Source: Balneola sp. (GTDB lineage: Bacteria; Bacteroidota; Rhodothermia; Balneolales; Balneolaceae). From it: a DNA stretch of 64,000 nt. Location: the NCBI GenBank assembly GCA_017643645.1, contig JAEPNB010000001.1:186001-250000 (forward strand), given 5' to 3'. Below are positions 55,484 through 64,000 of the stretch, in pieces. A program made the translations under genes and the position numbers. The notes under the pieces are model-generated. The model searched no databases and had not been told where the DNA came from. It saw only the letters and a list, made by a program, of their open reading frames with translations. How positions within the stretch are numbered: position 1 is the stretch's first letter; each line of letters opens with the position of its first letter.

Positions 55484-56227
55484 ATGAGTAAAACCGATAA
55501 TATTTACATTTATGGTCGCAACCCTATAATTGAAGCGCTGATCAACCGCCCTAGTGAAGTTGAAAAGATATTTATTAAAAATTCTATTCAACTAAATTCT
55601 ATTGAACGTCTATCTGATCTGGTTTCAAAAAACTCTATCCCAGTATCAAAAGTTCCCCAAATAAAAATCCAGAACTTAGTAGGAAGAGTAAATGATCAGG
55701 GAATTGTTGCATTATTAAGTCAGATATCTTACACCAACTTCTTTGATTGGGTCTCAGAGCTTGATTTGAATACTAATCCGGCTGTACTATTTTTGAATGG
55801 GATAGAAGATCCATATAACTTCGGAGCAATATTAAGAAGTGCCGTTGCTTCGGGGATCTCAGCTGTTATTGTTCCCACACAGAAACAAGCACCTGTAAAC
55901 GCGACTGTTTTTAAGACTTCTTCCGGTACCGCTGCAAAAATCCCGATCATAAGGGTGCATGATGTAAATCATGGGCTTAAGGATCTGGAACTTGCCGGTT
56001 TTGAAGTTTATGCTTTAGACGGAAATTCAGGAGATTCCTGCTGGGATGCAGAATTCAATAATCCGACTGCTTTCTTAATTGGAAATGAAGGAGAAGGACT
56101 AGATAAAAATATAATTAAAAAAGCTTCTAAAACTTTAAAGATTCCTATGGAAAATAATGTGGAATCTCTTAATGCTTCGGTTTCTGCTGCGCTTATTTGC
56201 TATGAATGGGCAAGGAAAAGAATGTAA
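55484..56227 (+). CDS. rlmB: 23S rRNA (guanosine2251-2'-O)-methyltransferase RlmB/TrmH-family
   Basis: A 247-residue SPOUT methyltransferase. The N-terminal substrate-binding part starts YIYGRNPIIEALINRPSEVEKIFI (by position about 8-31). The knotted domain includes LNGIEDPYNFGAILRSAVASGISAVIVP, FLIGNEGEGLDKNI and IPMENNVESLNASVSAALICYEWAR, all typical. It is probably RlmB, though other TrmH-family activities are possible. It is convergent with ndk and shares a terminator hairpin. Confidence 0.92.
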   Translation: MSKTDNIYIYGRNPIIEALINRPSEVEKIFIKNSIQLNSIERLSDLVSKNSIPVSKVPQIKIQNLVGRVNDQGIVALLSQISYTNFFDWVSELDLNTNPAVLFLNGIEDPYNFGAILRSAVASGISAVIVPTQKQAPVNATVFKTSSGTAAKIPIIRVHDVNHGLKDLELAGFEVYALDGNSGDSCWDAEFNNPTAFLIGNEGEGLDKNIIKKASKTLKIPMENNVESLNASVSAALICYEWARKRM

Positions 56228-56256
56228 AAGCAGACTGAAAATAATCAGCCTGCTTT
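56227..56256. terminator. Hairpin terminator between rlmB and ndk
   Basis: AAAGCAG and CTGCTTT pair across a 16-base loop, within which CTGA/TCAG can extend the stem. The hairpin starts at the rlmB stop and faces the convergent ndk gene. The T-run is short, so the confidence is moderate. Confidence 0.55.
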
Positions 56257-56277
56257 CCATTTCTTTGCAAATAAATA

Positions 56278-56709
56278 TTATGCGTTATTAGCAACTACTT
56301 CAGATTCTGAAAAAAAATAAGCAGCTTCTATTTTTCCATTTTCTACTGAATCTGAGCCGTGAATAATGTTTTCACCAAGGCTGTCAGCAAACTGCTCTCT
56401 AATAGTACCTTTTTCAGCTTCTTCAGGGTTAGTTGCTCCGATAAGAGTCCTGAAATCTGCTACTGCATTTTCTTTTTCCAAAATCATTGGAACACATGCT
56501 CCGCTACTCATGAACTCACACAGTTCACCATAAAAAGGGCGTTCTTTATGCACTGCATAAAAACCTCCGGCAGTATCGACAGTTAATCTTGTCATTTTCA
56601 TTGCTAAAATCTTGAATCCTGCTTCCTGAATTTTTTGTGTAACTTCGCCGATAAGTTCTTTACGAACACAATCAGGTTTTAAAATCGTCAACGTTCTTTC
56701 TAAAGCCAT
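56278..56709 (-). CDS. ndk: Nucleoside-diphosphate kinase
   Basis: Transfers phosphate between nucleoside tri- and diphosphates. The 143-residue protein begins [21 protein letters not shown] and contains the active-site motif [16 protein letters not shown] with the phospho-histidine (His about 118). The ATG at 56709 is used because it starts at the conserved LERTLTI; an upstream in-frame ATG would add 29 non-conserved residues. The normal length of about 140 supports this choice. Confidence 0.97.
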   Translation of the reverse strand: MALERTLTILKPDCVRKELIGEVTQKIQEAGFKILAMKMTRLTVDTAGGFYAVHKERPFYGELCEFMSSGACVPMILEKENAVADFRTLIGATNPEEAEKGTIREQFADSLGENIIHGSDSVENGKIEAAYFFSESEVVANNA

Positions 56710-56837
56710 TATATTATTTATAAAATTAATTTTTTTGTAACAACCCTTTTGAAAAACTCTCTTCAAAATGGTATTTAAAGATAAGATTTCGGACATTAAT
56801 TAACGAATCAAAAAAGGGCTAGGTACTATATTCAATT

Positions 56838-58685
56838 ATGCAAAACACCTATGAACATAGTTTTAACTGGAGCTTTGTATTAAAAGCTAATCCAGCACAA
56901 CTATGGCCCTATATTTCTGATACAAATAAGTTCTTAAAATCTGCTGGTCAGTTTTCTGTACGAAAAGAGTCTTTTTTAAGAGAAAAGAAAAAGGGGTTTC
57001 TTGAATTAACATCTACGAAAATTAATACCGGATATGCCTGGGTTGAAGAACCTTATGCTTGGGAAAAGCCATTCAGGTTCGGAACCTCAAGAAAATATAA
57101 AGCCAGCCTTATTCAATCTTTATCATTTATGGTGAATTTAATACCATACAGATCAGGAACAAGACTTAACATTGATTTAAAGATCACTACCAGCAGAAAA
57201 TTTATAAAATATTTTTTGAGTCAGTACATAGAGAGATTTGTAAAGAGAAAAGTTCAAAAATATGTAAGCGACTGTGATCAATCAGCATTTACAAAAACTC
57301 TTCCTTATGAGCATTCAAAAAAAGTCCGGCTTACAAGAAGAGCAAAAACGAAAATTTCTGAGATTGAAGAAAAGCTTTTAGAAAACACACGTCGCCAACG
57401 AATAATAAATCACTTATTAGAATACATTTCTCAGGCACAGGATGAAGATTTAAAGACAATTCACCCCTACAGACTTGCAGAATACTGGGGAGAAAAAAAA
57501 TATTCGGTACTCAATGTTTTCTTAAATGCAGCTAAACTCAGATTGCTGGACTTCAGATGGGATGTTTTCTGCCCTAACTGTAAAAATACAAAACACAGTT
57601 TTCGCAGAATGAGAGATATCCATTCAGACCTTCATTGCGACGCTTGTGATAGTAGTTACTCAATTGACTTCAACGAAAACCTGCACCTTGTCTTTAACCC
57701 AAACCCTCTAATACGTAAAATCTCAAATAATACGTACTGCTATGGTGGGCCTCAAAATACTCCTCAAAGAGTTACGCAGCATTATTTAAAACCGGGCCAG
57801 CAAAAATACCTGAATGTTAGCCTTGAAGAGGGAACATACCTTTTTAAAACCTCTGTAAATGACGGGTATCTGAAACTACATCTCAGGAAAGATATTGATG
57901 ATGCCGCAACTATATTTATTACTGATGAAGACTTTGACGGACAGGAAGCTACAGTCTCAATTAATCCTAATCTTACTATTGTCAATGATTCCGAAGAGAA
58001 CCTGATATGCTACATTGAGAAAGAAAACTGGCGGCGTGAAGCTATCTACGCCACAGAGGTAACTTCTTCTCACGATTTCAGAACGTTATTTGCACAGGAA
58101 ACGCTAAAAGATGGACAAAAAGTAACCGCTTCCAATGTAACTATTTTGTTTACTGACCTGATGAATTCTACTGACCTTTACCTTCAGGAAGGAGATGACT
58201 TTGCAATCGGACAATTAATGAGTCACTTCAAAATAATACAGCAAATTGTAGCAGAGGAAAGAGGAGGAATCGTTAAAACCATTGGAGATTCAGTAATGGC
58301 TGTATTCAAAGAGCCTGTATCTGCATTAAAAGCAGTAGAAAGAATCCAACAGATATTTTCTTCCTCTACAGCTATGGGAGAATCATTTAAATTAAAAGCG
58401 GGTATACATTTAGGAAATTGTACAGCCGTTAACTTAAATGACAGGATTGATTATTTTGGAACCACTGTTAATATAGCCTCTCGTCTTGTAGATGTAGCAG
58501 AAGAAAAAGAAATTGTTGTCTCTGAACCTTTTTACAACTTTGGCGATGCTGATCTATACCTTGAAAATAACAGAAAAACCCTGTTTATAAAAACCGGTGA
58601 AAAAGAGTTAAAAGGATTTGCTAAAGAAACTTTTAAAGTTAAGCAGATCAGTATGGAGCGCACCTCAATGCGACTGGTTATTTAG
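56838..58685 (+). CDS. Class III adenylate cyclase with START-like/DUF5939 N-terminus and zinc ribbon
   Basis: A 615-residue cytosolic enzyme. N-terminal SRPBCC-like segment (about 1-145), then a helical part and a CxxC-x18-CxxC zinc ribbon (C245, C248, C267, C270). A beta-rich region (about 330-420) precedes the cyclase domain (about 425-600). There the metal aspartates are D440 (FTDLMN) and D484 (IGDSVM), the transition-state pair N545 and R549, and K480 with D538 occupy the adenine-selecting positions, so ATP is the probable substrate. No cAMP receptor is in the window. Regulatory signal unknown. Confidence 0.88.
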   Translation: MQNTYEHSFNWSFVLKANPAQLWPYISDTNKFLKSAGQFSVRKESFLREKKKGFLELTSTKINTGYAWVEEPYAWEKPFRFGTSRKYKASLIQSLSFMVNLIPYRSGTRLNIDLKITTSRKFIKYFLSQYIERFVKRKVQKYVSDCDQSAFTKTLPYEHSKKVRLTRRAKTKISEIEEKLLENTRRQRIINHLLEYISQAQDEDLKTIHPYRLAEYWGEKKYSVLNVFLNAAKLRLLDFRWDVFCPNCKNTKHSFRRMRDIHSDLHCDACDSSYSIDFNENLHLVFNPNPLIRKISNNTYCYGGPQNTPQRVTQHYLKPGQQKYLNVSLEEGTYLFKTSVNDGYLKLHLRKDIDDAATIFITDEDFDGQEATVSINPNLTIVNDSEENLICYIEKENWRREAIYATEVTSSHDFRTLFAQETLKDGQKVTASNVTILFTDLMNSTDLYLQEGDDFAIGQLMSHFKIIQQIVAEERGGIVKTIGDSVMAVFKEPVSALKAVERIQQIFSSSTAMGESFKLKAGIHLGNCTAVNLNDRIDYFGTTVNIASRLVDVAEEKEIVVSEPFYNFGDADLYLENNRKTLFIKTGEKELKGFAKETFKVKQISMERTSMRLVI

Positions 58686-58701
58686 ATTCTTACCTAGTAA
58701 C

Positions 58702-58720
58702 AACCAATTGTCTGGTTTTT
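58702..58720 (+). terminator. Weak terminator after the cyclase gene
   Basis: AACCA and TGGTT form a short stem followed by a few T residues, 16 bases after the cyclase stop codon. The stem is only 5 bp, so this is tentative. Confidence 0.3.
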
Positions 58721-58776
58721 GTTGCTTATCTTAATTGGTAGTAATCAAAAAAAACTTAAAAGATTTATAAAACGTT

Positions 58777-60819
58777 TTGAATCGACTTCAGCACGAAAAA
58801 AGTCCGTATCTGCTTCAGCACAAAAATAATCCTGTTGATTGGTATCCTTGGTGTGAAGAAGCATTTGAAAAAGCTAAAAAGGAAAATAAGCCTGTTTTCC
58901 TGTCCATTGGATACGCTACCTGTCACTGGTGCCATGTTATGGAGCATGAAAGTTTTGAAGACACTGATATTGCAGGGCTTTTAAACGAGACCTTCATAAA
59001 CATCAAGGTTGATCGTGAAGAAAGACCGGATATAGACAACACTTATATGACTGTTTGCCAAATGGTGACCGGTCATGGAGGATGGCCGTTAACTATTATT
59101 TTAACACCTGATAAAAAACCTTTTTTTGCCGGAACATACATTCCTAAAGAAGCTCGATTTCAGCGCATTGGTTTAAAGCAGTTAATTCCCGGTATAGCAG
59201 GTATGTGGAAATATGAGCCTGAAAAAATAAAAAAGGCTACAGAAAGTATTCAGGATGGGTTTGATAAGTCGCTACATTTTGAGAAAGGAATGTTTCCGGG
59301 GCTGGAAGCTGTAGATTATGCCGCAGAACAGCTCTCACAGCGCTACGATGATGATCATGGAGGATTTGGTTCCGCTCCTAAATTTCCATCTCCACATAAC
59401 TTGAGTTTCCTGCTCCGTCAATGGCATGCTAAAGGAGAAGACCGTTTCAAAAATTCAGTTGAACACACACTAACTGAAATGCGTCTCGGAGGAATCTGGG
59501 ATCATTTAGGGTATGGATTTCACAGATATTCCACAGATGAAAAGTGGCTACTACCCCATTTTGAGAAGATGCTATATGATCAGGCTCTTTTATTAATTGC
59601 ATATACGGAGGGTTGGCAGGTAACCGGAAATCCTTTATTTAAACAAACTGTTTTTGAAATATTTGAATATATCTCAGACAATCTCACTCATCCTGATGGT
59701 GGTTTTTTCTCTGCTGAAGATGCTGACTCTGATGGAGAAGAAGGTAAATTCTATGTCTGGAAGGTTGCTGAAGTTCTCAATGCTTTATCAAAAAATGAAT
59801 CAGATTTTTTTCTAACCAATTTTAATTTATCAAAAGAAGGCAATTATGAGGATGAAGCTACTAAAGAATTAACAGGCAAAAACATTCCTCATTTAAAAAA
59901 TTCTTTGTCTCCAACTGATTCAGAAAAGTTCCGGGGTATCAGGAAAAAGCTTCTTTCAGAGCGGGAAAGCAGAACCCACCCGCTTCGTGACGAGAAAATT
60001 CTAACTGATTGGAATGCTCTTACTATTGCAGCTCTGGCTAAAGCCGGAAGCGTATTTAATGAGGAAAAGTTTCTTACTAAAGCTGAAGAGGCCTTCGCTT
60101 TCATTGAAAAGAATCTTTTTCAGGACGATAACCTCTTACATCGTTACAAAGATGGTGAAAGCAAAATCAATGCGTTTGCCGATGATTATTCATTTTTGAT
60201 TTGGGCAACTCTTGAATTGTTTGAAGCAACATTTGATGCTGAATATCTAGATAGAGCCATTAAATATTCTAAAATATTTATCGAGAAGTTCTGGGACGAA
60301 GAAGATGGTGCTTTCTTTTTCATTAATCATGATACCGAAGAGTTACTTGGCAGACAAAAACAGATATATGACGGTGCAACTCCTTCCTCAAACTCAGTTG
60401 CAATGGTTAGTCTTATCAAGTTGGGAAGACTAACAGGGCAACCGGAATTTGAAAATTATGCAAATTCAATTGGTGAATTCTTCTCCTCAGATTTAATAAG
60501 ATCAGGATCAAGTATTACCCAAGGTTTACAAGCAATACAATTTCTAAATAATCATCCCATAGAACTTGTTATCGTTGACAATGTACCACCAAATAAAGAA
60601 GTTCTTTCGGAGATCAGGACTGTATTTTCTCCATTCAAAGTCTGTTTGTATAAAAATTCTGAATTAAATAGTATTGGTAAGTTTGCCGGCTATACAGAAA
60701 AAATGGAACGAATCAACGATAGCATCACTTTTTACTATTGTTCAAATTTTGTGTGTGAAAAACCATTTAATGATCTTTTTCAAGTACAAGACCTTTTGAA
60801 ATCAAATTCTTTAGCTTAG
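58777..60819 (+). CDS. DUF255 thioredoxin-like/YyaL family protein
   Basis: A 680-residue protein. The N-terminal thioredoxin-like domain has the family signature [23 protein letters not shown] (residues 3-25 by position) and a redox-type [14 protein letters not shown] (CxxC about 48-51). The rest is an alpha-helical toroid (about 170-600) like N-acyl-glucosamine epimerase folds ([16 protein letters not shown]). Homologs include the mammalian spermatogenesis protein SPATA20. The start is TTG at 58777: no ATG exists before conserved residues, and an in-frame stop lies three codons upstream. Function undetermined. Confidence 0.85.
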   Translation: MNRLQHEKSPYLLQHKNNPVDWYPWCEEAFEKAKKENKPVFLSIGYATCHWCHVMEHESFEDTDIAGLLNETFINIKVDREERPDIDNTYMTVCQMVTGHGGWPLTIILTPDKKPFFAGTYIPKEARFQRIGLKQLIPGIAGMWKYEPEKIKKATESIQDGFDKSLHFEKGMFPGLEAVDYAAEQLSQRYDDDHGGFGSAPKFPSPHNLSFLLRQWHAKGEDRFKNSVEHTLTEMRLGGIWDHLGYGFHRYSTDEKWLLPHFEKMLYDQALLLIAYTEGWQVTGNPLFKQTVFEIFEYISDNLTHPDGGFFSAEDADSDGEEGKFYVWKVAEVLNALSKNESDFFLTNFNLSKEGNYEDEATKELTGKNIPHLKNSLSPTDSEKFRGIRKKLLSERESRTHPLRDEKILTDWNALTIAALAKAGSVFNEEKFLTKAEEAFAFIEKNLFQDDNLLHRYKDGESKINAFADDYSFLIWATLELFEATFDAEYLDRAIKYSKIFIEKFWDEEDGAFFFINHDTEELLGRQKQIYDGATPSSNSVAMVSLIKLGRLTGQPEFENYANSIGEFFSSDLIRSGSSITQGLQAIQFLNNHPIELVIVDNVPPNKEVLSEIRTVFSPFKVCLYKNSELNSIGKFAGYTEKMERINDSITFYYCSNFVCEKPFNDLFQVQDLLKSNSLA

Positions 60820-60882
60820 TTTATTTAACAGTTTCAATCCAGTATGAGACTAAACTCGTAATCTTAATCAGGAACAATAGGT

Positions 60883-61497
60883 ATGTTGTTTTTTCTTATA
60901 TCTGCCATAGGTAAATTTTTAAATCAGGATAATACTAGAGATAAAGATTTATTAAAGCGAATTGCCCGGAAAGATCCTGTAGCACTTTCGCTTTTATATG
61001 ATCAGTATAATCGGCTTTTATTTGGTTTGCTGTTATCCATTCTTAAAAAGAAAACGGAAGCAGAAGACTTATTGCAAGAAGTATTCAGCAATATCTGGGA
61101 AAAAGCAGATCAATACGATCCGGATAGGGGAACCGGATATACCTGGATTGTTTCATTAACAAGAAACAAAGGAATTGACAGATTGCGTTCTAAAGTTTAT
61201 AAAGAACAGAAAAAGCAATCTACAAGCTTGGATGATGATAATGTATTCCATCCATTATTTTCTAATGAAAATGACCCATTGGAGGATACCATTTTATCGG
61301 ACAGAGCAGACATGTTGAGAAACGCGTTGCAAAAAATTTCAGAGAAACAAAGAAAAGTAATACAAATCTCATATTTCGATGGATTGAGTCAAACAGAGAT
61401 TTCTGATGAATATGATATCCCTCTAGGGACAGTTAAAACAAGAATGCGAGACGGAATGATGAAACTAAGAGAAATTTTATCGGGAGAGGAACAATGA
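60883..61497 (+). CDS. ECF-type RNA polymerase sigma factor (SigK-like)
   Basis: A 204-residue sigma-70 of the extracytoplasmic-function type. Region 2 includes AEDLLQEVFSNIWEKADQYDPDRGTGYTWIVSLTRNKGIDRLRSK (about 62-106 by position) and region 4 KQRKVIQISYFDGLSQTEISDEYDIPLGTVKTRMRDGMMKLREIL (about 155-199). The DPDRGTGYTWIV motif resembles SigK-group sigmas paired with RskA-like anti-sigmas. Its last codons overlap the anti-sigma gene by 4 bases. It likely directs transcription from GAAC-type promoters, such as that before the CHRD gene. Confidence 0.9.
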   Translation: MLFFLISAIGKFLNQDNTRDKDLLKRIARKDPVALSLLYDQYNRLLFGLLLSILKKKTEAEDLLQEVFSNIWEKADQYDPDRGTGYTWIVSLTRNKGIDRLRSKVYKEQKKQSTSLDDDNVFHPLFSNENDPLEDTILSDRADMLRNALQKISEKQRKVIQISYFDGLSQTEISDEYDIPLGTVKTRMRDGMMKLREILSGEEQ

Positions 61498-62288
61498 GTA
61501 CTACAGACAATGCAAAATTTGAAGAGCTTTGTGTCGGTTTTGTTTTAAGTTCGATAACAAAAGAAGAAGAAAAAGAATTTAAATCACTACTTAAAGACGC
61601 AACCCAGGAACAGGAACAGCTTTATCAGGATATGCAAAGTATAGCATCTGAAATGGCTTTGCTTGCTTATAATCAAAAACCTTCTGAAAATGTTAAAGAG
61701 CAATTATTGGAGATGGCATGGGCTTCTGTACATGCACGTGGTGGATCAAATGTTCATTACCTCTCCCGATACAGAATTGCCGCAGCTGCTGCCGTTCTCT
61801 TTTTGATAAGTTCATTTGGATTATTTTTCTTCAATCAAAATCTTGAATCTGACCTTGAAAACCAGAAAGAGTTAGTAGCTCAGAAAGAAACTACCATTCG
61901 TATTTTAGAAACAGAAGTTGAACAAAAATCTGAATTACTAGCAATATTAGAAGCAAGAGACGTCGATCTTGTTCTAATGGACGGTCAAGACGTAAACCCA
62001 AATGGATTTGGTAAAGTGGTATGGGATAAAGATAATGGACAAGCTTTACTTCAAGTAGCAAATATGCCTGCAGTGCCTACTGCAAAAGAGTATCAGCTTT
62101 GGATTTTAATCAATGGTCAACCTTTAAGTGCAGGAGTATTTGCAGTGAATAATCCTGAAAGAGATAATTTCTTTAAAATTCAGCAGTTGAATCAATCAGC
62201 AGATCAAGGTGCTTTTGCAATTACACTGGAGCCTGAGGGTGGTTCTCCTCAACCTACCGGTGCTATGTATATGATGGGTGCTATGTAG
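61494..62288 (+). CDS. RskA-type anti-sigma factor
   Basis: A 264-residue inner-membrane protein, translationally coupled to the sigma gene. An N-terminal sigma-binding region (about 1-70), a transmembrane helix (AAAAAVLFLISSFGLFFF, about 92-109) and a coiled coil (about 110-155) lead into a periplasmic RskA-like beta domain ending in QLWILINGQPLSAGVFAV, GAFAITLEPEGGSPQPTGAMYMMG. The cytosolic part should hold the sigma inactive until a periplasmic signal triggers release, as known for RskA/SigK. Confidence 0.88.
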   Translation: MSTTDNAKFEELCVGFVLSSITKEEEKEFKSLLKDATQEQEQLYQDMQSIASEMALLAYNQKPSENVKEQLLEMAWASVHARGGSNVHYLSRYRIAAAAAVLFLISSFGLFFFNQNLESDLENQKELVAQKETTIRILETEVEQKSELLAILEARDVDLVLMDGQDVNPNGFGKVVWDKDNGQALLQVANMPAVPTAKEYQLWILINGQPLSAGVFAVNNPERDNFFKIQQLNQSADQGAFAITLEPEGGSPQPTGAMYMMGAM

Positions 62289-62317
62289 AGATTATAGTAC
62301 TTATTTACTAAGTCTTT

Positions 62318-62350
62318 AAAAACTCCTTCCATACCGGTTGGAGTTTTTTT
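62318..62350 (+). terminator. Rho-independent terminator of the sigma/anti-sigma operon
   Basis: AAAAACTCC pairs with GGAGTTTTT over 9 bp with a 13-base loop, followed by a run of seven T. It starts 30 bases after the anti-sigma stop codon and ends that operon. Confidence 0.92.
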
Positions 62351-62434
62351 GCGTCTTTATTTAAATAAATATCAATCCGCCTCTGAAAACTATTCGTACT
62401 AACCATTACAGAATTTATATTTAGCGATAGAGAT

Positions 62435-62470
62435 AAGGAGTTGTTGCTTGAAAGCGCAACTCCTTTTTTA
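62435..62470 (+). terminator. Second terminator before the CHRD gene
   Basis: AAGGAGTTG pairs with CAACTCCTT over 9 bp around 13 bases, followed by TTTTT. It ends nothing visible: only about 85 bases separate it from the first terminator, with no gene between. It may close a small RNA or back up the first terminator. Confidence 0.85.
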
Positions 62471-62492
62471 ATATCTTCACAATAATCCAATC

Positions 62493-62518
62493 TGAACGCA
62501 AAGTTTCTTCGTATCGTT
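62493..62518 (+). promoter_or_regulatory. Candidate ECF-sigma promoter of the CHRD gene
   Basis: GAAC at 62494-62497 and CGTT at 62515-62518 are 17 bases apart, as in -35/-10 boxes of ECF-type sigma factors. An 8-bp inverted repeat follows at once. The cognate sigma gene is only 1.5 kb upstream, which supports the assignment but does not prove it. Confidence 0.4.
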
Positions 62519-62543
62519 AGTTAAGTATAATAATAACTTAACT
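62519..62543 (+). repeat. 8-9-8 inverted repeat in the CHRD leader
   Basis: AGTTAAGT and ACTTAACT flank nine AT bases, immediately after the candidate -10 box and 10 bases before the CHRD start codon. It could be an operator or leader hairpin; AT-rich palindromes of this size also occur by chance. Confidence 0.4.
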
Positions 62544-62553
62544 TACGAGAAAA

Positions 62554-64000
62554 ATGAATATACAAAAGATACCATTTTTGGTAACTGTTTTTTCTTTACT
62601 GTTATTTGGTACAACTCAAATAGCAAATGCACAAACAGTTTTTGAAACTACGCTTAGTGGGAGTAACGAAGTACCCACTGTAACAACCTCCGCAAACGGT
62701 AGCATTACAGCTACTCTTAACGGAAACGAATTAACTGTTGAAGGTTCTTTTGAAGGACTTAGCAGCGCCTATCTTTTTTCACATTTACATGCCGGTATGG
62801 CTGGTGAAGCAGGTGGTGTTCTGTTTACTTTAGAAGCAACTGTTGATACTGACGGAATGGGTGGTACTTACACTACTGCTAATAACACTTTTACATTATC
62901 CAACGGCCAGGTTGATACATTAAAAGCACGCGGAATTTATGTAAATATACATTCCGAAACCTACGGAGCCGGAGAGCTTAGAGGTCAATTAGCTCCTCAA
63001 GCTGATGTTGTATTCAGAACAAATGTTTCTGGTGCACAGGAAGTACCTGTAGCTAAGACTATGGCAAGTGGTGCTCTCATCCTCGAATTAAATGGTGATT
63101 CACTATTTGTGTCAGGATCGTTTAACGGTCTTTCGAGCAATTATGCGGCTTCTCATTTGCACACTGCAATGGCAGGAAGTGCCGGTGGAGTAGCAGTAAC
63201 TTTAAATGCTACTGTAGCAGCTGACAATAAATCAGGAGTATATTTAGCATCTGATAACAGATTTGAACTTACTACAGATCAAAAAGCGGCACTTATGGAT
63301 AGAGGCGTTTATGTAAATATCCATTCTGAGAATTTTGCTTCCGGAGAGTTAAGAGGACAAGTTACACCTCCGGTTACAGCTTCTTTCTTTGCCAGCTTAT
63401 CAGGAAGTGCTGAAATTCCTTCTGCGAATACAAATGCCGGTGGTGCAGTTGTAGTTGAACTAACTACAGATGACTCATTAGTGGTAACGGGTACATTTGC
63501 GGAATTACAAGGTGATTTTGACGCTAATGTTGCCGGTGGATCTCATCTGCACACGGGACATTCCGGTACTAACGGAATGGTTGACATATTAATTAATGCA
63601 GAAGTAGAAGCTAATTTAAAAGCAGGTGCTTATTTAGCAAAAGACAATAAATTTGCTGTTGATGCTTCTCAAATTGAGACTCTACTTAACAGAGGTTACT
63701 ATGTAAACATCCATACCACTACGTTTGGAGCTGGTGAACTTCGCGGACAAGTATTAGGTGATGCATCAGCTTATTTCAAAACGAATTTGAGCGGTTTACA
63801 CGAACAACCTACTCCTGTAATTACCGAAGCTTTTGGCGCAGTAAATGTAGAAATAACAGGCGACAGAGCTATTGTTACCGGTGGTTTTGAAGCGCTTTCA
63901 AGTGCTTACACCGCATCCCATCTACACTCTGGTAGTGTAACCGGAAGTGGTGGAGTTGAAGTAACATTAAATGCTACAGTCTCTAATGACACAAGTGGTG
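62554..64000 (+). CDS. Exported multi-repeat CHRD-domain protein (5' part; runs off the right edge)
   Basis: ATG at 62554 with a signal peptide of about 26 residues (ending IANAQ) and an open frame of over 480 codons to the window end. It holds three full CHRD units and the start of a fourth: units begin near residues 30, 153, 277 and 408 with versions of L/V-S-G-x-x-E-x-P. They carry SHLHTAMAGSAGGV-like histidine motifs and end in VNIHSENFASGELRGQ-like motifs. CHRD domains come from chordin; bacterial ones occur in secreted proteins of unknown role. It lies downstream of the sigma/anti-sigma pair with an ECF-like promoter, so it is a likely target. Confidence 0.88.
   Translation, partial: MNIQKIPFLVTVFSLLLFGTTQIANAQTVFETTLSGSNEVPTVTTSANGSITATLNGNELTVEGSFEGLSSAYLFSHLHAGMAGEAGGVLFTLEATVDTDGMGGTYTTANNTFTLSNGQVDTLKARGIYVNIHSETYGAGELRGQLAPQADVVFRTNVSGAQEVPVAKTMASGALILELNGDSLFVSGSFNGLSSNYAASHLHTAMAGSAGGVAVTLNATVAADNKSGVYLASDNRFELTTDQKAALMDRGVYVNIHSENFASGELRGQVTPPVTASFFASLSGSAEIPSANTNAGGAVVVELTTDDSLVVTGTFAELQGDFDANVAGGSHLHTGHSGTNGMVDILINAEVEANLKAGAYLAKDNKFAVDASQIETLLNRGYYVNIHTTTFGAGELRGQVLGDASAYFKTNLSGLHEQPTPVITEAFGAVNVEITGDRAIVTGGFEALSSAYTASHLHSGSVTGSGGVEVTLNATVSNDTSG

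Noticed and set aside
62308-62490. Minus-strand reading frame over the tandem terminators
   Set aside because: It is composed of the two terminator hairpins and AT-rich spacer, without ribosome-binding site or similarity to a protein.

Overview
The window reads as a chromosomal segment of a free-living, AT-rich bacterium of the Bacteroidota/Balneolota (FCB) type. The best guess from gene content is the Balneolaceae, but no rRNA or phylogenetic marker alignment could be run. The signs are a TonB-dependent receptor with an N-terminal carboxypeptidase-regulatory-like domain, many lipoproteins and secreted enzymes, a bacillithiol-type YtxJ protein, an ECF sigma/anti-sigma pair, LemA/TPM proteins, weak ribosome-binding sites and several TTG starts. 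No tRNA, rRNA, CRISPR array, prophage or complete insertion sequence was seen. There is no gene-free stretch longer than about 300 bases; the largest gaps (1-211 and 62289-62553) hold hairpins and terminators.

Layout. 0-6.5 kb: groES-groEL chaperonin operon with its terminator, rsmA, a PgpH-type 7TM-HD phosphodiesterase and an overlapping Xer recombinase. 6.5-16 kb: exported and metabolic enzymes (gamma-glutamyltransferase, M28 peptidase, dienelactone hydrolase, a double retropepsin with PDZ, a TPR protein), YtxJ, a UlaG-like hydrolase, a TerC transporter and a DinB-fold protein. 16.1-19.7 kb: a compact overlapping operon, NRAMP-like transporter then pxpA-pxpB-pxpC (5-oxoprolinase), in which the transporter lacks the hallmark NRAMP metal-binding motifs. 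19.8-29 kb: a desaturase, a cluster of small proteins (DUF1801, alpha/beta hydrolase, SRPBCC, VF530), a DoxX-like membrane protein, a glycosyltransferase related to tRNA-queuosine mannosyltransferase, a FAD dehydrogenase, and an LVIVD/DUF305 lipoprotein pair.

30-46 kb: metallo-hydrolase, YqhD-like alcohol dehydrogenase, TonB receptor, HAD nucleotidase, a LemA-TPM-TPM cluster, lrp plus a methionine gamma-lyase-like enzyme, tetR-fadE with a likely TetR operator, then trmB, pdxH and a thioredoxin-fold protein. 46-62 kb: radical SAM protein, an unknown lipoprotein, an amidohydrolase, a TPR histidine kinase, NUDIX and pyrG, GDPD, rlmB, ndk, an adenylate cyclase and a YyaL-type DUF255 protein. 60.9-64 kb: ECF sigma factor, RskA-like anti-sigma factor and a multi-repeat CHRD-domain exported protein that runs off the right edge; this looks like a sigma/anti-sigma module with a candidate target gene.

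The least explained material lies in the small spaces: a perfect 42-bp palindrome (8225-8266), inverted repeats that cover or abut start codons (14781-14829, 23539-23561), REP-like and nested inverted-repeat spacers around lemA/TPM (36140-36204, 37461-37628), a structured segment at 46023-46102 ending in a U-tract on the minus strand, and two tandem terminators with an orphan stretch between them (62318-62469). No new defence or mobile system could be made out. The strongest leads are the transporter-pxp operon, the queuosine mannosyltransferase homolog, the sigma/CHRD module and these intergenic elements.
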